Below, one piece after another: positions 55,238 to 64,000 of a DNA stretch of 64,000 bases. This stretch comes from Microbacterium azadirachtae (GTDB lineage Bacteria > Actinomycetota > Actinomycetes > Actinomycetales > Microbacteriaceae). A program made the translations under genes and the position numbers. How positions within the stretch are numbered: the first letter of the stretch is position 1; each line of letters opens with the position of its first letter. Location of the stretch: the NCBI RefSeq assembly GCF_000956505.1, contig NZ_JYIX01000039.1, positions 124,001 to 188,000 of the forward strand, in the 5' to 3' direction. The notes under the pieces were generated by a model, which was given only the letters and a program-made list of their open reading frames with translations, was not told the origin of the DNA and made no database searches.

Positions 55238-55948
55238 TCAGGCGTGGCCGGATCCGGACTCCGCCTCGTGCTGCGCCTCGACGGCGAGGGCGATGTCCTC
55301 CTCGTCGACGGCCCAGTCGCCGGTGGCCAGGTAGACGACCTTCTTCGCGACGGCGACCGCGTGGTCGGCGAAGCGCTCGTGGTACCGGCTGGCAAGGGTG
55401 GCGTCGACCGTCGCGCCGGCCTCGCCCTTCCAGTTGTCGCTGAGCACCTTCTCGAAGACGCTCGCGTGCAGCTCGTCCACGTCGTCGTCCGCGTTGCGGA
55501 TGGTGTCCGCGTAGCGCAGGTCCTGTGTGCGGAGCAGCGCGGCGAGGGTGCGCGCGATCTCCACGTCCAGCTCGCCCATGCGGGTGAAGGTGCCCTTGAG
55601 GCCCTTCGGGATGGCGCGCTCGGGGAAGCGCAGCCGCGCGAGCTGCGCGATGTGCTCCGACATGTCGCCCATGCGCTCGAGCGAGGCGCTCACGCGCAGC
55701 GCGGTGACGACGATGCGCAGATCGCGGGCGACCGGCTGTTGGCGGGCGAGGATCTCGATGGCCTGCTCGTCGAGCGCGACCGCGAGCTCGTCGATCCGGG
55801 CGTCGTCGGCGATGACCTCTTCGGCCAGGGCGACATCGCTGGTCGCGAACGAGCGGGTGGCCTTCTCGATCGACACGGCCACGAGGTCGGCGATCTCGAC
55901 GAGCTGCGACTGCAGGTCCTCGAGGGACTGGTGGAAGACTTCGCGCAT
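55238..55948 (-). CDS. phoU: Phosphate transport regulator PhoU
   Basis: The 236-residue protein has two PhoU three-helix domains: REVFHQSLEDLQSQLVEIADLVAVSIEKA opens domain one, ARDLRIVVTALRVSASLERMGDMSEHIAQLARL links to domain two with the YADTIRNADDDVDELH and ASRYHERFADHAVAVAKKVVYLATGD motifs. It likely signals PstSCAB phosphate status to SenX3. It is divergent from senX3 across a 229-bp region. Confidence 0.95.
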   Translation of the reverse strand: MREVFHQSLEDLQSQLVEIADLVAVSIEKATRSFATSDVALAEEVIADDARIDELAVALDEQAIEILARQQPVARDLRIVVTALRVSASLERMGDMSEHIAQLARLRFPERAIPKGLKGTFTRMGELDVEIARTLAALLRTQDLRYADTIRNADDDVDELHASVFEKVLSDNWKGEAGATVDATLASRYHERFADHAVAVAKKVVYLATGDWAVDEEDIALAVEAQHEAESGSGHA

Positions 55949-56177
55949 GGCTGCGCACCTTTCGTTCTGTGACCCGGGGCACCGGATGGTCTGAGTCGCA
56001 CGGCGGCCCGCAGAGCGGGCACGGGACGGTGCCCGTCACGGGTCGTGACACGCACGTGGCGATTCTCTTCGGCGAAGGTTAACGATTGGTGCCGTCCTCG
56101 TGAACACTAGCGCGCCAGGGGGTGCGAGAGGCGGGAACTCGCGGATCCGGGGGGTGAACGACCTCTACGCTGGACCC

Positions 56178-57442
56178 ATGGACAGCACTCTGCTCGCCCT
56201 CCTCGCCCTCGGGCTGGGAGTCGCGATCGGCGCAGGCATCGCCGCGATGATCGTGGCCGCGATGCGGGCGCGGACCGCCGCGGAGCAGCAGGCGTCCAGC
56301 GAGCTTCCGGACGGCCTCACCGACGTGCTGGCGGCCATGGACGACGCGGCCTGCGCGGTCGACCCCTCGGGTCTCGTCACGGCCGCGAGCACGGCGGCCG
56401 CACGCTTCGGCATCGGAGTCGGGGCCACGCTGGAGAATCCGGAGCTGCGCCAGCTCGTGCGCTCCGTGCGCGAGGGCGGCTCGCAGACGAGCACGCTGCG
56501 CCTGACGCGCGGCGGACGCAACCTCGATCCGCGCCTGGTCGCGGCGCGGGCGAGCCGCATCGGACCCCGGCTGAGCCTGCTCATCATCCGCGATGTCACG
56601 GAGCAGGAGCGTCTCGAGCAGATGCGCACCGACTTCGTCGCCAACACGAGTCACGAGCTGAAGACCCCGGTCGGAGCGGTGAGCCTGCTGGCCGAGGCGA
56701 TCGAGTCGGCCGCAGAGGATCCCGCTCAGGTGCGCGCGTTCGCCACCAGGATCCAGGCCGAGGCGGGACGACTCGGACAGCTCACCGGGCGGATCATGAG
56801 CCTCTCCCGGCTGCAGTCCTCCGACGGACTCGGCGCGTTCGGCCCTGTCGCGATCGACGAGGTCATCGCCACGAGCGTCGAGGGCCATGCGGTGCAGGCG
56901 GCCTCCGCAGGCGTCGAACTCACCCGAGGGGGCGACCGCGGCGCGTGGGTGCAGGGCGACGTGCAGATCCTCATCGAGGCGGTCGGCAACCTCATCGCCA
57001 ACGCGATCGTCTACTCGCCGCGCGGATCGCGCGTGGGTGTCGGCGTGCGGGTCGGCGACGGCGTGGTCGAGATCTCGGTCTCGGACCAGGGGATCGGCAT
57101 CGACGAGGCCGACCGCGACCGCATCTTCGAGCGGTTCTACCGCGCCGACGAAGCCCGCTCGCGGCGCACCGGAGGCACCGGTCTCGGACTGTCGATCGTG
57201 AAGCACGCCACGCAGCGACATGGCGGCGAGGTGCGGCTGTGGTCGCGCCCCGGCCGCGGATCCACCTTCACCATGCGCCTGCCGCAGATCGCGGCGCCCG
57301 ATGTCGATGACGACGGGGTCAAGCGCAAGAAGCCGCCCAAGGACAAGAGCAAGAAGAAGCGCCAGGCGCGCAAGGCAGCGCGCCTCGCCGCGTCGCCCGC
57401 GACGACCACGGACCCGATCCGCACCGATACCGGAGAACTCGT

Positions 57443-57446
<4 letters not shown>
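56178..57446 (+). CDS. senX3: Sensor histidine kinase SenX3 (PhoR-like)
   Basis: The 422-residue kinase has one N-terminal membrane helix (LLALLALGLGVAIGAGIAAMIVA), a PAS-like region, the HisKA box DFVANTSHELKTPVGAVSL, and HATPase motifs NLIANAIVYSP (N), DQGIGI (G1), IFERFYRADEARSRRTGGTGLGLSI (F, G2). It lacks a large extracellular sensor, fitting phosphate sensing via PhoU. A Lys-rich tail (KRKKPPKDKSKKKRQARKAAR) after the HATPase is unusual. TACGCT is 6 nt before ATG 56178, the leaderless layout. Confidence 0.94.
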
Positions 57447-58126
<680 letters not shown>

Positions 58127-58160
58127 ATCCGCCGCTCGCGGCGGATCGCCGACGCGCACG

Positions 58161-58198
58161 AGAGAGCCCCCGGATCCTCACGGATGCGGGGGCTCTCT
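58161..58198 (+). terminator. Terminator after regX3
   Basis: AGAGAGCCCCCG (58161-58172) pairs with 58187-58198 perfectly; followed by GC-rich sequence and the convergent lipoprotein stop at 58217. Confidence 0.85.
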
Positions 58199-58216
58199 GC
58201 GGAGAACGGGAAGGGC

Positions 58217-58762
58217 TCAGCCGACCGGGGTCTCACTGGCCGTCGGGGTCGGCTCGACCGCCGGCGCGACCGGCTTCGTGGTCGGGCTCGGCTGCGCGGT
58301 CGGCACCAGCTGCGAGTAGTACGGGAGGGTGCCGTCGAGCACGGGGATCGCGTACTTGATCCCCTCGGCGTCGCCGGACTGGAAGTAGACGTCGATGGTC
58401 TCCCCAGCCTTGGTCTCGAGGTTCTCGAAGGTCATCGGCTTCGCGTCGTCGCCTCCGAGGCTGACCGACTTCTGGCCCGCGATGCGCACGCTCTGGCTCG
58501 GGCCGTCGCCGATCGAGATGTGGATCGTCTGGGCGTCCGAGGTGGTGTTGACCAGGCCGGCGACGAGGTTGCCGAGCGTGCCGGCCTCATCCACGACGAC
58601 GAAGGCGTTGCGGACCTCGATCGGACCGCTCTTCGGCACGTTCGCGCCGTCGGAGGCGGAGTAGTCGATGGTGGTCGCCTGCGGAGTGATCCCGGCGCAC
58701 CCGGTGGCGCCGACGATGACGAGGGCGCTGAGGGCGATGGACGCAGCAAGGCGCGATTTCAC
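58217..58762 (-). CDS. Conserved lipoprotein
   Basis: The 181-residue precursor has a signal KSRLAASIALSALVIVGATGC (lipobox ATGC), a beta-rich domain (VRNAFVVVDEAGTLGNLVAGLVNTTS, PQSVRIAGQ, DVYFQSGD), and a Pro/Thr/Ser-rich C-terminal tail. GTG 58762 follows GGAGGACCC. The function is unknown, but similar lipoproteins sit beside carD or regX3 in Microbacteriaceae. Confidence 0.8.
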   Translation of the reverse strand: MKSRLAASIALSALVIVGATGCAGITPQATTIDYSASDGANVPKSGPIEVRNAFVVVDEAGTLGNLVAGLVNTTSDAQTIHISIGDGPSQSVRIAGQKSVSLGGDDAKPMTFENLETKAGETIDVYFQSGDAEGIKYAIPVLDGTLPYYSQLVPTAQPSPTTKPVAPAVEPTPTASETPVG

Positions 58763-58930
58763 GGGTCCTCCAGAAAATTCACGTGATGATCCAGCACCAT
58801 TCTAGGGGCACGCGCTCGCGCCGCACGGCTCGCCCCGCTCGCGCGCGGGACGGTCGGCCGGTGCGGGGGGCGCGAACCTTAGCGCATTCCCGCTGTGGTA
58901 TCCTGGAGGTTGCCGAAAGGACACGACTTT

Positions 58931-59413
58931 ATGCTTTTTGAGGTTGGTGAGACCGTGGTCTATCCGCACCACGGCGCCGCGACGATCATCGAGGTCAAGG
59001 ACCGTGTGATCAAGGGGGAGACCAAGAAGTACCTGAAGCTGAACGTCACGCAGGGAGACCTCATCATCGAGGTGCCTGCGGAGAACGTCGACCTGGTCGG
59101 CGTTCGCGATGTGATCGGACAAGAGGGGCTGGACCGGGTGTTCGAGGTGCTGCGCGCCCCGTTCACCGAGGAGCCGACCAACTGGTCGCGCCGCTACAAG
59201 GCGAACCTCGAGAAACTCGCCTCGGGCGATGTGATCAAGGTCAGCGAGGTCGTCCGCGACCTGTGGCGCCGTGACCAGGACCGCGGGCTGTCCGCGGGTG
59301 AGAAGCGCATGCTTGCCAAGGCCCGTCAGATCCTCACCTCCGAGCTCGCGCTCGCGGAGAAGACCGACGAGGAGAAGGCCGGGGCGCTGCTCGACGAGGT
59401 CCTCGCCTCCTGA
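58931..59413 (+). CDS. carD: CarD-family RNA polymerase-binding transcription factor
   Basis: The 160-residue protein binds the RNA polymerase beta subunit and stabilises open promoter complexes, especially at rRNA promoters. The N-terminal Tudor-like domain has [24 protein letters not shown], and the C-terminal DNA-binding part includes Trp in [21 protein letters not shown] and [22 protein letters not shown] 58931 is preferred over GTG-like codons upstream. GAAAGGA is 10 nt before it, and TATCCT at 58899-58904 is a likely -10, giving a leader. Confidence 0.95.
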   Translation: MLFEVGETVVYPHHGAATIIEVKDRVIKGETKKYLKLNVTQGDLIIEVPAENVDLVGVRDVIGQEGLDRVFEVLRAPFTEEPTNWSRRYKANLEKLASGDVIKVSEVVRDLWRRDQDRGLSAGEKRMLAKARQILTSELALAEKTDEEKAGALLDEVLAS

Positions 59414-59423
59414 GTTCTGCGTG

Positions 59424-59457
59424 AGAAGGGGTGGATGCGATGGCATCCACCCCTTCT
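59424..59457. terminator. Terminator between carD and ABC permease
   Basis: AGAAGGGGTGGATGC (59424-59438) pairs perfectly with 59443-59457; 4-nt loop GATG. Ends two convergent genes. Confidence 0.85.
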
Positions 59458-59484
59458 TCGCGCCTGCGGCAGGACCGGCGGGCG

Positions 59485-60303
59485 TCAGATCGAACGCTGG
59501 TAGCTGCGGATCGCGCTCAGCGCCCAGGTGAACGCGAGCACGGCCAGCACGACGAGGCCGCCGGCCTGCCACCAGCCCTGGGCCGGATACGAGCCGGTGA
59601 GGCCGCCGCGACCGAGTTCGACCGCCCAGGTCATCGGGTTCCACCGGGACACGTTCTGCACCCATTCCGGCATGGCCGTCGCGGGCATCATCGTCGTCGA
59701 CAGGAACGTCGCAGGCAGCACGATCAGCTGCGACAGGCTGATGAGTGCGATCTGACTGCGCGAGATGAGCGCGACCGCCGTGGAGGCGCAGCAGAAGATC
59801 GTCGCGAGCAGCGTCGCGACGCCCAGCGCGACGAGCATACCGCCGATGCCGCCGGGGTAGCGGGCGCCGCCGAGCCAGCCGATGCCGAGGACCACGAGCG
59901 ACTGCAGGACGTTGATCACGAGCTGCTGCAGGAGCTGGCCCGCGATGATCGACGAGCGCCGCAGCGGCGAGGTCAGGTACTGGTCCATGACTCCGGAGTC
60001 GATGTCGTCGATGTAGCCGGTGCCGGCCCATGCGCCCGAGTACAGCACCGTCATCATCAGGATCCCCGGAACCAGGTAGTCGATGTAGCCGTGTCCGCCG
60101 AATTGCGGGAGGGCGCCCAGCGTGCGGAACACCTGCCCGAACAGCAGGATCCAGATGACCGGCTGGATGAGGCTCATGACGGGGCCCCAGGCCTGACGGA
60201 TCGAGACGATCGACCAGCGGCGCAGCACCTGACCTGTCTGCGTGAACCAGTCGGGCCGCACAGGGGCGCCGACGAAGGCGGGGGAGAGGGTGATCGCGCT
60301 CAT
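59485..60303 (-). CDS. ABC-2 type transporter permease (DrrB-like)
   Basis: The 272-residue membrane protein has six hydrophobic segments (SLIQPVIWILLFGQVF, IDYLVPGILMMTVLYSGAWAGTG and others) and the linking motif DQYLTSPLRRSSIIAGQLLQQ, typical of ABC-2 permeases such as DrrB. ATG 60303 overlaps the ATPase stop by ATGA. It probably exports a drug or lipid-like compound. Confidence 0.9.
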   Translation of the reverse strand: MSAITLSPAFVGAPVRPDWFTQTGQVLRRWSIVSIRQAWGPVMSLIQPVIWILLFGQVFRTLGALPQFGGHGYIDYLVPGILMMTVLYSGAWAGTGYIDDIDSGVMDQYLTSPLRRSSIIAGQLLQQLVINVLQSLVVLGIGWLGGARYPGGIGGMLVALGVATLLATIFCCASTAVALISRSQIALISLSQLIVLPATFLSTTMMPATAMPEWVQNVSRWNPMTWAVELGRGGLTGSYPAQGWWQAGGLVVLAVLAFTWALSAIRSYQRSI

Positions 60304-61328
60304 GCGGCGACTTCTTCCGTGAGGGCGGACGCGGGAGCGTCGCCGAAAGTGTGGCCGACGAAGTGCAGGTACACGTCGTCGAGGGTGGGGTGGGATGCCG
60401 CGACCTGGCCGTAGCGGATCCCGGCGCCGTCGAGGGCGGCGATGACCGCGCCGACCGCGGAGGCGGCGTCGTCCGTGCGGGCGACGAGCAGACCGTCGAC
60501 GCCGGCTGCTTCCACGAGCACGTCGCGCAACCCGGGGACGCGTGAGACCGCGGCGCGGACGGCGACCGGATCCGGTTCGATGAGCGTCACGCGGACCGCG
60601 TCGCCGTGCAGCGCGGCCTTGAGCTCGTCCGGTGTGCCCTGGGCGACGGCGCGCCCGCGGTTCACCAGCAGCAGCTCGTCGGCGAGCCGGTCCGCCTCTT
60701 CCATGTAGTGCGTGGTGAGCACCACGGTGAGGGCCTCCTCGCCGGACAGGCGCCGGATCTCGGCCCACATGACCGCACGGGCCTCGGGGTCGAGGCCCGT
60801 GGTGGGCTCGTCGAGGAAGAGCACCTGCGGGCGGTGCACGAGGGCCGCAGCGACGTCGAGGCGCCGCCGCATCCCGCCCGAGAACGTGCGCACGGGCCGG
60901 CGGGTCGCGTCGTCGAGTCCGAACTCGGTCAGCAGTCGCGCGGTGCGCGCCCTGGCGTCGGAGCCGCCCAGGCCGCGCATGCGTCCGGCGATCTCGAGGT
61001 TCTCCGTCGCCGTGAGATTCGGATCCGTTCCGGTGCCCTGCGAGACGTAGCCGATCGCCGCGCGCACGTCGCCGGGGGCGTCGGTCACGTCGTGTCCGGC
61101 CACGCGGGCGCGGCCGGCGGTCGCCCGGGACAGGGTGGTGAGGATCTTGGTGGTGGTGGATTTGCCGGCGCCGTTCGGGCCGAGCAGTCCGAAGACGCGT
61201 CCGGCCGGAACCGCGAAGCTCAGGCCGTCCAGGGCGCGGACGGCGGGGCGGCGACCGCGGCCGCGGTACTCCTTGACGAGGTCTTCGGCGACGATCGCGT
61301 CGCCGTCGATGCGCTGGTGTGCGGGCAT
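60300..61328 (-). CDS. ABC transporter ATPase (DrrA-like)
   Basis: The 342-residue ATPase has Walker A GPNGAGKSTTTKILTTL at about residue 52, the signature FSGGMRRRLDVAAAL, Walker B QVLFLDEPTTGLDPEA and H-loop THYMEE. The C-terminal extension is typical of DrrA-type exporters. ATG 61328 (MPAHQRID) is preferred to 61337 because GGAAGGG abuts the upstream ATG and sits 10 nt before this one. It pairs with the permease and may be controlled by the PadR regulator upstream. Confidence 0.92.
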   Translation of the reverse strand: MPAHQRIDGDAIVAEDLVKEYRGRGRRPAVRALDGLSFAVPAGRVFGLLGPNGAGKSTTTKILTTLSRATAGRARVAGHDVTDAPGDVRAAIGYVSQGTGTDPNLTATENLEIAGRMRGLGGSDARARTARLLTEFGLDDATRRPVRTFSGGMRRRLDVAAALVHRPQVLFLDEPTTGLDPEARAVMWAEIRRLSGEEALTVVLTTHYMEEADRLADELLLVNRGRAVAQGTPDELKAALHGDAVRVTLIEPDPVAVRAAVSRVPGLRDVLVEAAGVDGLLVARTDDAASAVGAVIAALDGAGIRYGQVAASHPTLDDVYLHFVGHTFGDAPASALTEEVAA

Positions 61329-61378
61329 GACGAACATCCCTTCCGTTCTGAGGGTTTCTCTGGGTTGTGGGGGAGGGT

Positions 61379-61413
61379 GGATCCGGTCTCACCGCAGTGA
61401 CGGGACCGGATCC
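61379..61413 (-). terminator. Hairpin between HAAS-protein gene and ABC ATPase
   Basis: GGATCCGGTC (61379-61388) pairs with GACCGGATCC (61404-61413), 15-nt loop. It may end part of the padR transcripts or reduce their readthrough. Confidence 0.55.
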
Positions 61414-61423
61414 GCCGGACCGG

Positions 61424-62317
61424 TCAGCGGCGGTCGCCGCTGCGCGGTGCGAAGAGCATGCCTGCCACGAGCAGCATCATGGCGGCGAGGCCTGCGATGA
61501 AGGCGACGGGCGCCCACCACCAGCCGACCGTGAAGACGAGCACGACGATCACCGCGAGGGTGAGGAACCAGATCACCGCCGTGTAGATCCCGAAGCGGGC
61601 GGCGGACTCCGGCTCCGTCTCGAAGCGGTTCGGCGGCATCTGCCTCATGGCGCCGCGGGTCCAGGCCTTGTGCCGGTTGGTCTGCGTCGCCCCGAGGTAC
61701 GAGAACAGCGCGATGGATCCGACCAGGAGCACGGCCGCGAGGATCACGAGCCAGAGCTGGTCGAGGGCCAGCGCGAAGCCGCCGCCGAGGCCCAGCGCGA
61801 GCAGGGTGCCGCCGGTGGCCAGGCCGAAGCCGACCGCACGGGAAGCCGGCAGCGGGTGGTTCGTCGTGGTCTCCTGCAGCAGGGCGTCCGCCGTGACGAT
61901 GCCGAGCGCGACCGCGACGACGGCACCGAGCCCGGCGACGGCGAGCGGCGCGGCAGGCTGCACGAGCAGCACCGTGAGGAGGATCCCGACGAGGGCGGCC
62001 GCCGCGATGAGGCTCAGCAGCACGGTGCGCACCACGAACCCTGGCTTCGGCCGCACCCTGTTGCGGGCGGTGAGCGCTTCCCAGCCCGGCGCATCGGATG
62101 CGCCGGCGGAAGGCTCGTCCTCGAGCAGCGCGCGCACGTCGCCGAGCTCGGCGATCGCGCTCTGCGCGGCTTCGGCGGGCGAGGCGCCTGCGGCGATCCG
62201 CTCGTCGACCTGCGCGGCGAGGTTCGCGCGGATCTCCTCCTTCAGGTCCTGTGCGGCCGGAGTCATCTCGATCCCGGCGAAGGCCTCGTCCAGGAGGCGG
62301 TGGATGTCGGTGTTCAT
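61424..62317 (-). CDS. Permease-prefix (HAAS) domain membrane protein
   Basis: The 297-residue protein begins with the HAAS/permease-prefix helical domain (HRLLDEAFAGIEMTPAAQDLKEEIRANLAAQVDERIAAG and EAAQSAIAELGDV), followed by six hydrophobic segments. Such proteins usually sit between a PadR regulator and an ABC exporter and act as its partner. It starts 4 nt after padR. The role here is inferred from that context. Confidence 0.85.
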   Translation of the reverse strand: MNTDIHRLLDEAFAGIEMTPAAQDLKEEIRANLAAQVDERIAAGASPAEAAQSAIAELGDVRALLEDEPSAGASDAPGWEALTARNRVRPKPGFVVRTVLLSLIAAAALVGILLTVLLVQPAAPLAVAGLGAVVAVALGIVTADALLQETTTNHPLPASRAVGFGLATGGTLLALGLGGGFALALDQLWLVILAAVLLVGSIALFSYLGATQTNRHKAWTRGAMRQMPPNRFETEPESAARFGIYTAVIWFLTLAVIVVLVFTVGWWWAPVAFIAGLAAMMLLVAGMLFAPRSGDRR

Positions 62318-62321
62318 GTGC

Positions 62322-62663
62322 TCAGTCCTTCGCGTCCAGAAGCGTGTCGATCACGCGGCGGGTGGCGACCCAGGCCGCGACGTTACGTCGGTACACCGCG
62401 CGGCCCGCGTCGGTGATCCGGTAGTACTTGCGACGGCCGCCCTGCGTCTCGTCGCCCCAATAGGACTCGACCAGCCCGTCCTTCTCCAGACGGCGGTAGG
62501 TCGCGTACAGGGTGGCCTCCTTGATCTCGTGGTCCCCTCCGGTGGCGTCCCGGATGGTCTTGTAGATCTCGAAGCCGTAGCGGTCGCCGCCGCGGAGCAT
62601 GCCGAGCACGATCGTGTCGGTATGCCCGCGCAGAAGGTCCGCGGAGAAGGCGTCATCGTTCAT
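62322..62663 (-). CDS. PadR-family transcriptional regulator
   Basis: The 113-residue protein is a small PadR (winged helix) regulator: LLRGHTDTIVLGMLRGGDRYGFEIYKTI, KEATLYATYRRLEKDGLVESYWGDE, RKYYRITDAGRAVYRRNVAAW. It usually represses its own promoter and a linked ABC exporter. TACAGT on the minus strand is 7 nt before ATG 62663; two TCAAGTACT repeats overlap that promoter. Confidence 0.92.
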   Translation of the reverse strand: MNDDAFSADLLRGHTDTIVLGMLRGGDRYGFEIYKTIRDATGGDHEIKEATLYATYRRLEKDGLVESYWGDETQGGRRKYYRITDAGRAVYRRNVAAWVATRRVIDTLLDAKD

Positions 62664-62664
62664 G

Positions 62665-62690
62665 TCAAGTACTGTATCAGATCAAGTACT
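62665..62690 (-). promoter_or_regulatory. PadR operator: two TCAAGTACT repeats
   Basis: TCAAGTACT occurs at 62665-62673 and 62682-62690, spaced 17 nt apart and covering the -10 TACAGT. AGTACT itself is self-complementary, so each copy is a half-symmetric site. The position fits autorepression. Confidence 0.7.
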
Positions 62691-62762
62691 CGTTCACGCA
62701 AGGTTTTCTTGCGAGAAGATCCGGACGCGGGGGAGCGGAGGATCCGGCGCTAACGTGAGAGC

Positions 62763-63956
62763 GTGAACGACCTCCCTTCGCCGCTCGCACGCGTCGCCGT
62801 GATCATCGTGGCCGCCGGCTCCGGCACCCGGCTCGCGGCGGGCGCGCCCAAGGCGTTCGTGCCGCTCGGCCCCCGCACGATCCTGGAGCACGCGCTCGAG
62901 GGCGTCCTCGCCGCGGCGCCGTCCCAGGTGATCCTCGTCGTGCCTGCTGGGCGCGAGGCCGAGGTCTCGGCGATGGCGGGCGACGGGCCCGTGCAGATCG
63001 TCCCGGGCGGCGACACTCGGCAGCACTCGGTGGCTGCGGGGCTCTCTCTACTCGCCGACGGCATCGACGCGGTGCTCGTGCACGACGCCGCCCGCGCGCT
63101 CACCCCGCCCGCGCAGTTCGGCGCGGTGGCGACGGCTGTCCGTCCCGGCGTCGGCGTGATCCCCGCGCTGCCGGTCGTCGACACGCTCAAGCGCGTGCAC
63201 GGCGAGGACGTGGTCGCCCCGGTCGACCGTGCAGAGCTCGCCGCGGCGCAGACGCCGCAGGGCTTCCCTCGGGCGGAGCTCGTGGCCGCGTACGCGCGGG
63301 CCGCGGACGAGGGCGTCGAGTACACCGACGATGCGGCGCTCTTCGCGGCTGCCGGGGGAGTGGTGCGTCACGTCCTCGGATCCGAGGAGGCCTTCAAGAT
63401 CACCACCCCGCACGACCTGGAGCGCGCCCGCATGATCCTCTCGTCCTCGGCACAGCACCCGGTCTCGGGGCCCGTGGTCCCTCGGATCGGCATCGGCACC
63501 GATGTGCATGCCTTCGCCTCGGAGGGCACCCTGCGCCTCGCCGGCCTGGACTGGCCGGGCGAGCCCGCACTCGAAGGGCACTCGGACGGCGATGCGGTCG
63601 CCCACGCGATCGTGGATGCGCTGCTGGGTGCGGCCGGGCTCGGTGACATCGGGCAGCACTTCGGCACGGCGCACCCCGAATATGCGGGCGCGCACGGCGA
63701 TGTGTTCCTCGCCCGCACCGCCGAGATCCTCGCCGAGGCCGGGTTCGCGATCGGCAACGTCTCGGTCCAGTTCCAAGGCAATCGGCCGCGGTTCAGCGCG
63801 CGTCGCGCCGAGGCGGAGCAGGCCCTGTCAGCGGCGCTCGGCGGGGTGCCCGTCGCGGTCTCCGCCACGACGACGGACGGGCTCGGCTTCCCGGGGCGCG
63901 GCGAGGGCATCGCGGTCACGGCTGTGGCTCTCGTGCATCCGATCGCCCAGAGCTGA
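62763..63956 (+). CDS. ispDF: Bifunctional IspD-IspF of the MEP isoprenoid pathway
   Basis: The 397-residue fusion carries 2-C-methyl-D-erythritol 4-phosphate cytidylyltransferase (IspD, residues about 1-232: [46 protein letters not shown]) and MECDP synthase (IspF, from about residue 240: [59 protein letters not shown]). Zinc ligands Asp, His in DVH and His in GHSDGD are present. GTG 62763 is 6 nt after TAACGT. It lies near carD, as in mycobacteria where ispD and ispF are separate genes. Confidence 0.95.
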   Translation: MNDLPSPLARVAVIIVAAGSGTRLAAGAPKAFVPLGPRTILEHALEGVLAAAPSQVILVVPAGREAEVSAMAGDGPVQIVPGGDTRQHSVAAGLSLLADGIDAVLVHDAARALTPPAQFGAVATAVRPGVGVIPALPVVDTLKRVHGEDVVAPVDRAELAAAQTPQGFPRAELVAAYARAADEGVEYTDDAALFAAAGGVVRHVLGSEEAFKITTPHDLERARMILSSSAQHPVSGPVVPRIGIGTDVHAFASEGTLRLAGLDWPGEPALEGHSDGDAVAHAIVDALLGAAGLGDIGQHFGTAHPEYAGAHGDVFLARTAEILAEAGFAIGNVSVQFQGNRPRFSARRAEAEQALSAALGGVPVAVSATTTDGLGFPGRGEGIAVTAVALVHPIAQS

Positions 63957-64000
63957 ATCCATAACCGTAGGGATCCTCCGGATTCGGATCCGATCCGGTG

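Overview
The window is a high-GC chromosomal segment from an actinobacterium, most likely Microbacteriaceae and close to Microbacterium. The evidence is gene content and order: a compact tad pilus locus followed by topA-tmk-holB, the gpmA/phoU/senX3/regX3 block, carD next to a fused ispDF, GlnR, MutT1-like Nudix-phosphatase beside ppk, and many GTG starts and ATGA-coupled genes. No phage, transposon, rRNA or CRISPR array is visible.

Layout. 0-8 kb: tail of an lldD-type dehydrogenase, a HAD phosphatase, tRNA-Pro(CGG), a metallophosphoesterase coupled to a PASTA-containing class A penicillin-binding protein, a RidA gene pair, and acetyl-CoA synthetase. 8.5-11.5 kb: tad/flp pilus locus whose ATPase gene carries a one-base frameshift in a G run. 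11.6-17.9 kb: topA, tmk, holB and a secreted TAP-like hydrolase. 18-33.5 kb: tRNA-Thr(CGT), small metabolic genes, then an accessory zone of transporters, hydrolases, an amidase and four TetR-family regulators, several with clear palindromic operators. 33.6-34.6 kb: an HNH-type protein gene and a tRNA-Lys(UUU) gene split in its anticodon loop by a 218-nt group I intron. 34.6-38.6 kb: PabC, a lipoprotein, VOC and flavodoxin-fold proteins. 38.6-46.9 kb: phosphate/polyphosphate block (pstSCAB, Nudix-phosphatase, ppk, glnR). 47-54.2 kb: nitrobindin-like FABP, YgfZ, fused PabAB, methyltransferase, GNAT and a secreted intradiol dioxygenase. 54.3-64 kb: gpmA, phoU, senX3-regX3, carD, a DrrAB-type ABC operon under a PadR regulator, and ispDF.

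How the parts work together. pstSCAB, ppk, phoU and senX3-regX3 form a dispersed phosphate system, with a two-unit PHO box in front of pstS. PabAB and PabC both feed p-aminobenzoate synthesis. Two promoters in the 21-24 kb zone share one palindromic operator, so the secreted phosphatase-like protein and the MFS transporter are probably co-regulated. A window-wide pattern is a TANNNT -10 hexamer 6-7 nt before the start codon (about 17 genes), which implies frequent leaderless transcription and was used here to choose starts.

Most notable: the intron-containing tRNA-Lys(UUU) with an HNH gene just downstream, the shared operator pair, and a secreted histidine-phosphatase-fold protein lacking its second catalytic histidine. 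All functional names come from motif and family recognition by eye; no database search was run.
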